A stretch of 21,882 nucleotides of DNA, taken from a virus. The stretch covers positions 1 to 21,882 of IMG/VR virus record IMGVR_UViG_3300027782_000404; one strand, written 5' to 3'. The translations under genes and the position numbers were made by a program. Shown here one piece after another: positions 1-5,693 of this stretch; position 1 is the first letter of the stretch, and every line of letters starts with the position of its first letter. The notes beneath the pieces were generated by a model, which worked only from the letters and a program-made list of their open reading frames with translations, was not told where the DNA came from and did no database searches.

Positions 1-356
1 GAGAAATTATAAATTCTGGAGAAAGAACATACGTCGAGTGGATGAAACGACAGCAGAGTTTGACCTACTTGTTCAAAGAACAATCGGAAGAATTACTCTC
101 GGAAACAAAATTAGAAGATGCTTTCAACTGCTCGAAAGGTCATCCACAAGTTCTAAAAAAATTTCTGGGCGGGAAGATTTCACCTGAGGTTCTGGTAATT
201 TATGATATAATATTCCAGTTCGGGAATGTGTTTGATAAGAAACTTTTGGACCCAGTGTGGGAAACCGTAAGTTTAAAAATCAAGAAGTACAAACCATTTC
301 TAAATATTGATAAGTTTCAGTACAAAAAACTTTTACGGGAAATTGTAAATGAGTAA
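1..356 (+). CDS. 59: gp59 DNA helicase loader, C-terminal part (5' end outside window)
   Basis: The frame is open from base 3 to the stop at 354-356, giving about 117 residues, and it continues upstream of the ATG at 42, so that ATG is internal and the true start lies outside the window. The C-terminal half resembles the end of T4 gp59 (217 aa): an all-helical stretch with 'DPVWETVSLKIKKYKPFLNI', matching T4 'DNLVWNNYSIKLKAYRKILNI'. In T4, gp59 binds forked DNA and gp32-coated ssDNA and loads the gp41 replicative helicase, coupling recombination intermediates to replication. Position just upstream of gp32 matches the T4 order 59-32, except that one gene is inserted between them. The stop overlaps the next start by 8 nt (ATGAGTAA), implying translational coupling. 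Identification is by remembered similarity and gene order. Confidence 0.85.
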   Translation, partial: EIINSGERTYVEWMKRQQSLTYLFKEQSEELLSETKLEDAFNCSKGHPQVLKKFLGGKISPEVLVIYDIIFQFGNVFDKKLLDPVWETVSLKIKKYKPFLNIDKFQYKKLLREIVNE

Positions 357-681
357 ATTCTTTGATTCCGAATTAATTCAGGAAGAACTTGAAGAAATAA
401 ATGAACTTCAAAAGTTCATCTATGGAAGCATTCTGTCCTTTGGTTCGATGACCCGTGAAGATAAACTGGAACATATTGAAAAAATGACTTTGTTGCTGGA
501 AAAGCAACGCATTATGTACACAAGACTTTCTCTTTCTGATGACCCACAAGCGGTTGAGATGAAAGAGAATCTCCGCAAATCTGTGGCAATTATGGGATTT
601 CCTCCTGACACAGATATGAATTTACTTTTCAATAGCATGACTAAAACAATTGAGTCTCTCAAGCAATTTCTTGACAAGTGA
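349..681 (+). CDS. DUF1825 family protein (cyanobacterial/cyanophage conserved)
   Basis: This is a 110-aa acidic, helix-rich protein beginning MSKFFDSELIQEEL. The 'FFDSE' opening, the helical 'MTREDKLEHIEKMTLLLEKQ' segment and the overall length fit DUF1825, a family of unknown function found in cyanobacteria and their T4-like phages. No catalytic motif, signal peptide or membrane segment is visible; there are no Cys residues, and the protein looks like a small helical bundle with a likely coiled-coil segment around residues 35-60. Its start overlaps the gp59 stop by 8 nt, so it is probably co-transcribed and translationally coupled with gp59. Its last codons contain the -35 box of the gp32 promoter. 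The context suggests a link to replication or late transcription, but that is inference from position only. Confidence 0.75.
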   Translation: MSKFFDSELIQEELEEINELQKFIYGSILSFGSMTREDKLEHIEKMTLLLEKQRIMYTRLSLSDDPQAVEMKENLRKSVAIMGFPPDTDMNLLFNSMTKTIESLKQFLDK

Positions 682-699
682 GACCATCCTTGCTATACT
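671..699 (+). promoter_or_regulatory. Sigma70-type promoter for gene 32
   Basis: TTGACA at 671-676 is followed after exactly 17 nt by TATACT at 694-699, with an extended -10 TG at 691-692. This is a near-consensus host sigma70-type (early) promoter. The -35 box overlaps the last codons and stop of the DUF1825 gene. Expected start of transcription is around 706, which gives gene 32 its own short transcript independent of gp59 and DUF1825. Confidence 0.7.
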
Positions 700-742
700 A
701 TCCAAGTAATCCAACAAATCCAAATTTACCCAACGAATCCAA
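700..742 (+). promoter_or_regulatory. Unstructured, G-poor 5' leader of gene 32 with repeated AATCCAA
   Basis: Between the -10 box and the gene 32 ATG there are only two G residues (706 and 735). The heptamer AATCCAA occurs three times, at 708-714, 717-723 and 736-742, the last abutting the ATG. No Shine-Dalgarno sequence is present. T4 gp32 is known to repress its own translation by binding a leader with a pseudoknot and an unstructured AU-rich tract. This leader could be an analogous single-stranded operator without the pseudoknot; that role is inferred. Confidence 0.45.
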
Positions 743-1657
743 ATGTCTTTTTCTGATCTTAAGAAACAATCCAAACTTGGTTCCCTGACCGCAAAACTGG
801 TCAAGGAAGTTGAAAAAATGAATAATAACACATCATCTGGCGATGATCGTGTATGGAAACTAGAATGTGATAAGGGCGGCAACGGTTATGCTGTCATTCG
901 TTTCCTCCCTGCTCCTAACGGTGAAGATCTACCGTTTGTGAAACTGTACTCTCATGCCTTCCAAGGTTCTGGTGGTTGGTATATTGAAAATTCTCTTACC
1001 ACTCTCAATCAGAAAGACCCTGTATCAGAACTGAACTCTGAACTGTGGAACAACGGTACTGATGCTGGTAAAGAAGTGGCACGTAAGCAGAAACGCAAAC
1101 TGACTTATGTGAGCAACATCTATGTGGTCAAAGACCCTGCAAATCCTGCTAACGAAGGTAAAGTCTTTCTGTATAAGTTCGGCAAGAAAATCTTTGATAA
1201 ACTGACTGCTGCTATGCAACCAGAGTTTGAGGATGAGACTCCTATCGATCCGTTTGACTTCTGGCAAGGTGCTAACTTCAAACTGAAGGCAAAGAATGTT
1301 GCTGGATATCGTAACTATGATTCTTCAGAGTTTGCAGCACAAGGTGCTTTGCTGACCGATGATGATGAGATGGAAGCAGTCTGGAAGAAGCAGTATTCTC
1401 TTGCTGAACTCGTTGCTGCTGACCAGTTCAAGTCTTATGATGAACTGAAGAAGCGCCTTGATTATGTTCTCGGCAACAAGACTGCTCGTCGTCAAGATCC
1501 TGAGGTTGCTGATGAGGAAGAGACTTCTCGCGGTCCAGTTCGTGACCTTGATGAAGATCTTCGCACCGAACTGAGTAATCTGAGTTCTTCCAAGTCTTCT
1601 TCTTATGATGAAGATGAAGATGATACTCTGTCCTACTTCGCAAAGTTGGCAGAATGA
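743..1657 (+). CDS. 32: gp32 single-stranded DNA-binding protein
   Basis: This 304-aa protein is close in size to T4 gp32 (301 aa) and has its three-part plan. A basic N-terminal arm (residues 6-20) corresponds to the cooperativity domain. An OB-fold core spans about 35-215, with segments 'GGWYIENS', 'VVKDPANPANEGKVFLYKFG' and 'FDFWQGANFKLKAKNV' that align with T4 'GKWYIETC', '[20 protein letters not shown]' and 'CPWEGANFVLKVKQV'. An acidic Ser/Asp-rich tail from about 255 would contact gp59, polymerase and other partners. It coats ssDNA in replication, recombination and repair. The T4 zinc ligands are not conserved: only His71 remains in the region of the T4 His-Cys3 site, and the single Cys (42) lies elsewhere. 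Codon use (CTG, AAC, GGT, CGT, TTC) looks more biased than in neighbours, as expected for an abundant protein. Confidence 0.95.
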   Translation: MSFSDLKKQSKLGSLTAKLVKEVEKMNNNTSSGDDRVWKLECDKGGNGYAVIRFLPAPNGEDLPFVKLYSHAFQGSGGWYIENSLTTLNQKDPVSELNSELWNNGTDAGKEVARKQKRKLTYVSNIYVVKDPANPANEGKVFLYKFGKKIFDKLTAAMQPEFEDETPIDPFDFWQGANFKLKAKNVAGYRNYDSSEFAAQGALLTDDDEMEAVWKKQYSLAELVAADQFKSYDELKKRLDYVLGNKTARRQDPEVADEEETSRGPVRDLDEDLRTELSNLSSSKSSSYDEDEDDTLSYFAKLAE

Positions 1658-1689
1658 TACTTTAGGGATTTGATGCCCTAGTATTTTCT
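1657..1689 (+). terminator. Putative rho-independent terminator of gene 32
   Basis: ATAC (1657-1660) pairs with GTAT (1681-1684), and TAGGG (1663-1667) pairs with CCCTA (1676-1680), with a 2-nt bulge and an 8-nt loop; a T-rich TTTTCT follows at 1684-1689. The T-tract is on the + strand side, so it would end the gene 32 transcript. It sits at the convergent junction and overlaps the 3' end of gene 53. Confidence 0.5.
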
Positions 1690-2318
1690 GTTCGAATTAA
1701 ATTAGGATTCACATACTGCGATGACTTGTCATAAGTCATCGCTTTTCTCATATCTGATATAAATTGCTGCAAGTATATTTTTTTCAGAATATAGATCCCA
1801 CGCTTTTTATTATTTTTTTCAACTTCATATTCATAATTACTAATACCAGACACAACCTGACTTTGAGTCAAATTTTGAGTTGGTATACTTGGATTTGGAA
1901 TTGTAAAAGTTGAATCAACAACTTTACCTGCTGGAAGAATCAAACGACCTTTAGAGTCTTTAATTTGTTGAGTTTCATAATGATGAATGTCATTTAAAGA
2001 TTCTCCATAAATGGATTCTGCATAATTGTAAACATCTCTATCAGAAAGTGGCCACTGGTCTCTGACTCTTGTAATTCCAGAACTAATTAATACTACCCAA
2101 TCATATTGACTGCTTCCATAAAGTTCTTCTGCTACAGTATCTGGTCTAGAACCATCAGGAATTTGATATTTGTCAAAGAGAGTGACAACATTCTGTAAAT
2201 CATCACGAAGTTTAGCACGACGGAATATATTCTTTACAACAACATATTCATCAGATGCTTGTCTGCTTGATAAAAATGATTGATATTCTAAATTTGGTAG
2301 TTCTCTGAAATAAGTCAT
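1662..2318 (-). CDS. 53: gp53 baseplate wedge protein
   Basis: This 218-aa protein resembles T4 gp53 (196 aa), the wedge component that joins neighbouring wedges and clamps them around the hub during baseplate assembly. Recognisable features are an N-terminal 'FRRAKLRDD' region, the segment 'DGSRPDTVAEELYGSSQYDW' (residues ~54-74; T4 has 'GSPRPEELANAIYGNPQLYW'), a Trp-rich stretch near residue 89 and a C-terminal 'IYILKKIYLQQFISDMRKAM' that parallels the T4 helix 'IKIIAKSDINSFMNDLIRIM'. It is the last gene of the minus-strand cluster; its ATG overlaps the gp48 stop by one base (TAATG). It converges on gene 32 with only 4 nt between the stops. No transmembrane segment is seen, consistent with a cytoplasmically assembled virion part. 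Confidence 0.85.
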   Translation of the reverse strand: MTYFRELPNLEYQSFLSSRQASDEYVVVKNIFRRAKLRDDLQNVVTLFDKYQIPDGSRPDTVAEELYGSSQYDWVVLISSGITRVRDQWPLSDRDVYNYAESIYGESLNDIHHYETQQIKDSKGRLILPAGKVVDSTFTIPNPSIPTQNLTQSQVVSGISNYEYEVEKNNKKRGIYILKKIYLQQFISDMRKAMTYDKSSQYVNPNLIRTENTRASNP

Positions 2319-3223
2319 TAGTATCCAACTCCGGTTTTGCCTTGACCACTTTCGTAATCTTCTGCGTAAATAGGTGTTAATTCTTGGAAAGATAAAGTTA
2401 ATTGCATATGAACTGGTGTTGCATCAGAGTATGTTGCATAAGTTCCAGATGCAGTATAATTTACACTCATACTTGTAAGAGCACAAATCTTAAATTTATT
2501 CAAGAATGGATGTTGCTTATTTCCACTCATATATTGTAAGCGAAAAACTTCTGGTGACTTGAGAAAGAGACCTGCTGCATCTCCAGAATTTAAACCTTTT
2601 TTAGCAGCAGAATAATATTTAAAATTTCGAATAATTTGTTTGATTTCTTCTGATTCTGAGTCATCTCTGGGGACCATATCAAATTGAAATGTAACTGGAG
2701 ATCTTAATTGAATTCCAGTAAATAAAAGTTCAATATTTTGATTGAAAGTAACTCCCTGCGATCTTGAGATAATTGACCCAGCATCTTGCTTTCCTAATGC
2801 TGCCTGAACAGCAGCAGCAGCAAATCCTGCTTGAATTGCTCCTTGCCCAACTCCAGTTTGCGCTGCGTTTGCAACTTTACCTACAAAATTAATTCCTTTT
2901 TTGAATGCATCTGCAAATCCACCTTTAATTGCACCAGTTGCTATATCATATACTGCACCTTCTAATGGATTTAGAGTTCCAGTTCCCCATTCAGAAGAAT
3001 TTTGGTCACTAATTCCTTCTGGAATTGGCAATATCACACTTCCTAGAATATCCTGATTTCCTTGACCTGCATATATCTGCCCATATGTTTGGTCTGATGA
3101 ATTCAAAGCAAAAGAATTCCCCTGAGTTCCAAGTCCCGGAGGTTTATATCGAATAAAATCAATCTTTAAATAATCATCACTTTCACGAAGTTTTGCTTTT
3201 GGATATCTATATGAGAAAGCCAT
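2318..3223 (-). CDS. 48: gp48 baseplate tail tube cap
   Basis: This 301-aa protein matches the gp48 pattern. A Ser/Gly/Asn-rich N-terminal half contains the segment 'ILGSVILPIPEGISDQN' (T4 gp48 has 'PIANILLPRS'). An Ala-rich helical central part (residues ~95-150) follows. The C-terminal tube-like fold includes 'PVTFQFDMVPRDDSESEEIK' (T4 'KVFTWDLTPRSTEDLMAI') and the ending 'HMQLTLSFQELTPIYAEDY' (T4 'PSTFTLEITMREIITLNRAS'). In T4, gp48 caps the hub-wedge dome and, with gp54, nucleates tube polymerisation. The protein is somewhat shorter than T4 gp48 (364 aa). It lies in the operon gp4 - 115-aa protein - gp48 - gp53; its start follows the upstream stop by 10 nt and its stop overlaps the gp53 start. 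Confidence 0.8.
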   Translation of the reverse strand: MAFSYRYPKAKLRESDDYLKIDFIRYKPPGLGTQGNSFALNSSDQTYGQIYAGQGNQDILGSVILPIPEGISDQNSSEWGTGTLNPLEGAVYDIATGAIKGGFADAFKKGINFVGKVANAAQTGVGQGAIQAGFAAAAVQAALGKQDAGSIISRSQGVTFNQNIELLFTGIQLRSPVTFQFDMVPRDDSESEEIKQIIRNFKYYSAAKKGLNSGDAAGLFLKSPEVFRLQYMSGNKQHPFLNKFKICALTSMSVNYTASGTYATYSDATPVHMQLTLSFQELTPIYAEDYESGQGKTGVGY

Positions 3224-3233
3224 TTATATTTTT

Positions 3234-3581
3234 CTAACTATTTATCCGTATTCTTCCATATGGAATCTTTCTTAAATCGCCAACTTCATTTCTATCTACT
3301 ATATGTAGAGGTCCAATAACTTCTTCCATCGTATATTGCCTCTGCTCTCCCCAGTGGAAGTTAATTCCACTAAATCCCCAAGAATAAACATTTGTGACTG
3401 CAACTAATGGATTTGCATCATATCTAATTCTAAGTGTTTTTGGTCTATAGACAAATGTATAAAATTTACCTGCTTCTGCCTTAGTGGCAGTTTGCTTTAA
3501 GACATCTAAAATTTCCAGCATCAAATCATCTGGATCTTCAGTTCCAATAAGTTTTTTAACCAGACCTTTGACGCGATTCAT
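3234..3581 (-). CDS. Conserved hypothetical protein, probably tail or head associated
   Basis: This 115-aa protein was not matched to any named T4 product. The N-terminal 35 residues are helical and acidic/basic ('EDPDDLMLEILDVLKQ'); the rest looks beta-rich with many aromatic residues ('FYTFVYRPKT', 'VYSWGFSGINFHWGEQRQY'). There are no cysteines, no signal peptide and no obvious catalytic motif. Its ATG overlaps the gp4 stop by 4 nt, and it is sandwiched between gp4 (head completion) and gp48 (baseplate), so it is probably expressed late with them and may be a small virion or assembly protein. I believe homologues occur at this position in other marine T4-like phages, but I cannot confirm that here. 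Confidence 0.6.
   Translation of the reverse strand: MNRVKGLVKKLIGTEDPDDLMLEILDVLKQTATKAEAGKFYTFVYRPKTLRIRYDANPLVAVTNVYSWGFSGINFHWGEQRQYTMEEVIGPLHIVDRNEVGDLRKIPYGRIRINS
3239..3246 (-). promoter_or_regulatory. Possible late promoter box upstream of gp48
   Basis: Read on the minus strand the bases are GATAAATA, one mismatch from the T4 late -10 consensus TATAAATA. It ends 15 nt upstream of the gp48 ATG, which would leave a leader of only about 9 nt, and it overlaps the 3' end of the upstream gene. In AT-rich DNA such an octamer can occur by chance, so support is weak. Confidence 0.25.
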
Positions 3582-4012
3582 ATTCCTAATTCGGTTTCTG
3601 TAATTACTTTGAACTCATAACCTCTATCAATACACCATTCTTTTGCTGCTTCCCACTTTGCTTGATTCTTTGCATATTCATATACTTCACTAATATATCT
3701 CTTAGTTTGTCTTTGTGGTTTTTGTGGTGGAGCAGTTTGTTTTTTGGGTTTAATCTCAATCATATACTTCTTAATTGTCCCATTAGATTCTTTGACTTTT
3801 ATAAGAAAATCTGGAAAATATCTATGCACTTTACCATCCACAGGAGACCTATATCCAATACACATTTCCTCACTTTGCCACTCTAAAATTCTTTCATTTG
3901 TATCACAATAAACACAAAATTTGCGTTCCCAAAGAGAACGGTAGATTATATTCGTGGGATCTCCTTTATATTTTTCTGGGTGAGAAGGTTTATATTTTCC
4001 CTTATATGACAT
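3578..4012 (-). CDS. 4: gp4 head completion protein (TnsA-like nuclease fold)
   Basis: This 144-aa protein is close to T4 gp4 (150 aa, also called gp50/65), needed to finish DNA-filled heads before tails join. Shared features run in order: 'GKYKP.HPEKYKGD' (residues 4-18), 'IYRSLWERKFCVYCDTN' (23-39), 'YRSPVDGKVHRYFPDFLI' (54-71), 'YMIEIKPK' (83-90) and 'YEYAKNQAKWEAA'. The arrangement Asp68 ... Glu86-Ile-Lys88 is a PD-(D/E)XK nuclease signature, and the family is related to the TnsA N-terminal endonuclease domain. It is the first gene of the minus-strand cluster, with a late-type promoter box in the 40-bp divergent gap just upstream. It overlaps the next gene by 4 nt. Confidence 0.9.
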   Translation of the reverse strand: MSYKGKYKPSHPEKYKGDPTNIIYRSLWERKFCVYCDTNERILEWQSEEMCIGYRSPVDGKVHRYFPDFLIKVKESNGTIKKYMIEIKPKKQTAPPQKPQRQTKRYISEVYEYAKNQAKWEAAKEWCIDRGYEFKVITETELGI

Positions 4013-4019
4013 CTAAATA
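4012..4019 (+). promoter_or_regulatory. Late promoter box (TCTAAATA) for the tail operon
   Basis: TCTAAATA differs by one base from the T4 late -10 consensus TATAAATA. Transcription would start near 4026, giving a leader of about 27 nt before the GTG at 4053. The same octamer faces the other way at 4045-4052, so this is half of a divergent pair. T4 late promoters have no -35 box and are recognised by gp55 with gp33 and gp45. Confidence 0.55.
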
Positions 4020-4044
4020 ACTACAATAACAGAATCATAATAGG

Positions 4045-4052
4045 TATTTAGA
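4045..4052 (-). promoter_or_regulatory. Late promoter box (TCTAAATA) for the gp4-gp53 operon
   Basis: Read on the minus strand this is TCTAAATA, identical to the octamer at 4012-4019 on the other strand. Transcription would start near 4038, about 26 nt before the gp4 ATG at 4012. The identical sequence and near-symmetrical spacing of the two boxes make a chance occurrence less likely. Confidence 0.55.
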
Positions 4053-4904
4053 GTGCCTACTCAGCCAAGAAGAATATCAGACATTAAACCATTAATAACT
4101 AATCTTGCTCAAACTTCTCACTATCAGGTGCAGTTTGGAAGTCTTCCTCCTGAATTAAGTTCATATCTTTTAGGAAAAGGAGTTGATTCTAGATTTATTG
4201 CAGAAGATGCTGGTCTTTTATGCTACTCTGCAATTCTTCCCACAACAAGTCTTGCAACTGCAAATGTTAGTGGAAATTTTACGGGAATCACAGAAAGATT
4301 TGCTCATACAAGACAGTATGATTCAATATCTCTTGATTTTTATGTTGATAAAAATTACACGGCTTTGAAATTTTTAGAATGCTGGATGGAATTTATTGCA
4401 AGTGGATCTACAAATCCAGTTGGGTTGGCTAATGAAAATGCACCAATAAGTGTAAATGCTAATAATTATTTTATTCGAATGCAATATCCTGCATTCTACA
4501 AAGCAAATGCGGTAAAGATTGTTAAATTTGATAGGGATTATAAGAAAGAAATTGAATATAATTTTAGAGGATTATTTCCTTCTGCCATCAGCTCTATACA
4601 AGTTAGTTATGTTTCTTCTGATACTCTAAAAATGTCTGCTACATTCCAGTATGACCGTTATATTGCTGGTAAAGCGACAAGTTTAAGTCAATTGATTGGG
4701 AATAATAATAATCTAAATCCTAATAACCCAAAAGTATCACAATCTAATATAAATTCTGTACAATCTTTGGATGATATTAGTAAAAAAATAGTAGATTCTC
4801 AGAAGCAAGTCTCTAATACTGATTATTCTAAAGTTTTTACTCCATCTTCTCCAAGCAATCAATCAAATCAGACTACTTCGGGTGATTGGTGGAGAGCACT
4901 TTGA
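4053..4904 (+). CDS. 54: gp54-like baseplate tail tube initiator
   Basis: This 283-aa protein starts at a GTG (4053) that follows AGGT at 4042-4045 with 7 nt spacing; no in-frame ATG gives a better start. Residues ~20-215 look like the gp19/gp54 tail-tube fold: 'HYQVQFGSLP', 'ATANVSGNFTGITERFAHTR' (T4 gp19: 'INVAGDRTFDDW'), 'YDSISLDFYVDKNYTALKFL', and a later strand pair ending 'LKMSATFQYDRY' (T4 gp19 'IQTFEVTLALDYW'). The last ~70 residues are Asn/Ser/Gln-rich and end in 'DWWRAL'. Length fits gp54 (about 320 aa in T4) better than gp19 (163 aa), and gp48, its T4 partner, lies in the divergent operon. In T4, gp54 sits on the gp48 ring and starts tube polymerisation. It could instead be another tube paralogue. 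Confidence 0.65.
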   Translation: MPTQPRRISDIKPLITNLAQTSHYQVQFGSLPPELSSYLLGKGVDSRFIAEDAGLLCYSAILPTTSLATANVSGNFTGITERFAHTRQYDSISLDFYVDKNYTALKFLECWMEFIASGSTNPVGLANENAPISVNANNYFIRMQYPAFYKANAVKIVKFDRDYKKEIEYNFRGLFPSAISSIQVSYVSSDTLKMSATFQYDRYIAGKATSLSQLIGNNNNLNPNNPKVSQSNINSVQSLDDISKKIVDSQKQVSNTDYSKVFTPSSPSNQSNQTTSGDWWRAL

Positions 4905-4912
4905 TATTGAGT

Positions 4913-4920
4913 AATAAATA
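4913..4920 (+). promoter_or_regulatory. Late promoter box (AATAAATA) upstream of gene 26
   Basis: AATAAATA matches the T4 late -10 consensus in 7 of 8 positions. It lies in the short gap between the gp54-like stop (4904) and the gp26-like start (4947); a start near 4927 would leave a leader of about 20 nt. Confidence 0.45.
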
Positions 4921-4946
4921 ATTATAACTAAATTTTATAGGTTATT

Positions 4947-5666
4947 ATGCCTTTACCAAAGATTGCCACACCAACATATGAGTTGGAAATTCCTTCAATT
5001 AAAAAGTCAATTAAATATCGTCCCTTTCTTGTAAAAGAAGAAAAGATTCTTATTATTGCGATGGAGAGTGAAGATCCAAAGCAAATTACTGAAGCAGTAA
5101 AAACAGTAATTGGGAATTGTGTTCTTACAAGAGGAATTAAGATTGAGCAACTTTCAACGTTTGATATTGAATATTTGTTCTTAAATATTCGTGGAAAGTC
5201 AGTTGGTGAGCAGGTTGATGTTCTTATTACTTGCCCTGATGATGGAGAAACTCAAGTTCCTGTAAGTATTAATCTTGATGATATTAAAGTTCAAGTTGGA
5301 GAAACTCATAGTAGAGATATTAAACTTGATGATACTCTAACATTAAGAATGAAGTATCCTTCTATGCAGGAGTTCATTAAAAATAATTTCAATAATGAAA
5401 GTGAGATTAGTGTTGATGATACTTTTGATATGATTTCTTCTTGTGTCGAACAAATCTATAGTGAAGAAGAATCTTGGTCTACATCTGATGTGACCAAAAA
5501 AGAAATCCTAGAATTTCTTGGAGATTTGAGTTCGAAGCAGTTTAAGGATATTGAGAAGTTTTTTGAAACGATGCCTAAACTTTCTCATACAATTAAAATC
5601 AAAAATCCAAATACTGATGTGGAAAGTGAAGTAGTTCTTGAGGGTTTAACATCTTTTTTCGCGTAG
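4947..5666 (+). CDS. 26: gp26-like baseplate hub/tail assembly protein (T4 baseplate family)
   Basis: This 239-aa protein resembles T4 gp26 (208 aa), of the T4 base-plate family that includes gp26 and gp51. The N-terminal region shows 'SIKYRPFLVKEEKILIIAME' (residues ~19-38), then 'DIEYLFLNIRGKSVGE' (~70-85; T4 has 'LVEYLFVKLRIISVGE') and a beta-rich middle. The C-terminal half is helical ('FLGDLSSKQFKDIEKFFETM'). A weak AGG lies 5 nt before the ATG. The gene ends TCT TTT TTC GCG TAG, where the in-phase T TTT TTC is a canonical -1 slippery heptamer followed by a hairpin. A -1 shift after residue 238 would add 60 residues and give a 298-aa form. Position between a tube-like gene and tape-measure-like genes matches tail assembly chaperones of other phages, so an assembly rather than virion role is plausible. 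Confidence 0.8.
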   Translation: MPLPKIATPTYELEIPSIKKSIKYRPFLVKEEKILIIAMESEDPKQITEAVKTVIGNCVLTRGIKIEQLSTFDIEYLFLNIRGKSVGEQVDVLITCPDDGETQVPVSINLDDIKVQVGETHSRDIKLDDTLTLRMKYPSMQEFIKNNFNNESEISVDDTFDMISSCVEQIYSEEESWSTSDVTKKEILEFLGDLSSKQFKDIEKFFETMPKLSHTIKIKNPNTDVESEVVLEGLTSFFA

Positions 5667-5693
5667 GAATGGCGCATGAAGATCTTGCGTCAT
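5654..5693 (+). promoter_or_regulatory. Putative -1 programmed ribosomal frameshift signal (slippery heptamer plus stem-loop)
   Basis: T TTT TTC at 5654-5660 is in the correct phase for tandem -1 slippage in the gp26 frame. An 8-nt spacer (5661-5668, containing the zero-frame TAG) follows, then a perfect hairpin: ATGGCGCA (5669-5676) pairs with TGCGTCAT (5686-5693), 8 bp with one G-U, around a 9-nt loop. The -1 frame is open through CGC GTA GGA into the ATG of the 57-aa ORF. All elements are read directly from the sequence; frameshifting itself is inferred. Confidence 0.6.

Noticed and set aside
42-44. ATG at 42 as the gp59 start
   Set aside because: The frame stays open upstream to the window edge and the protein would be only half the normal gp59 length, so the start is outside the window.
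420-882. Minus-strand frames opposite DUF1825 and the start of gene 32
   Set aside because: They overlap two supported genes and the gene 32 promoter and have no recognisable product.
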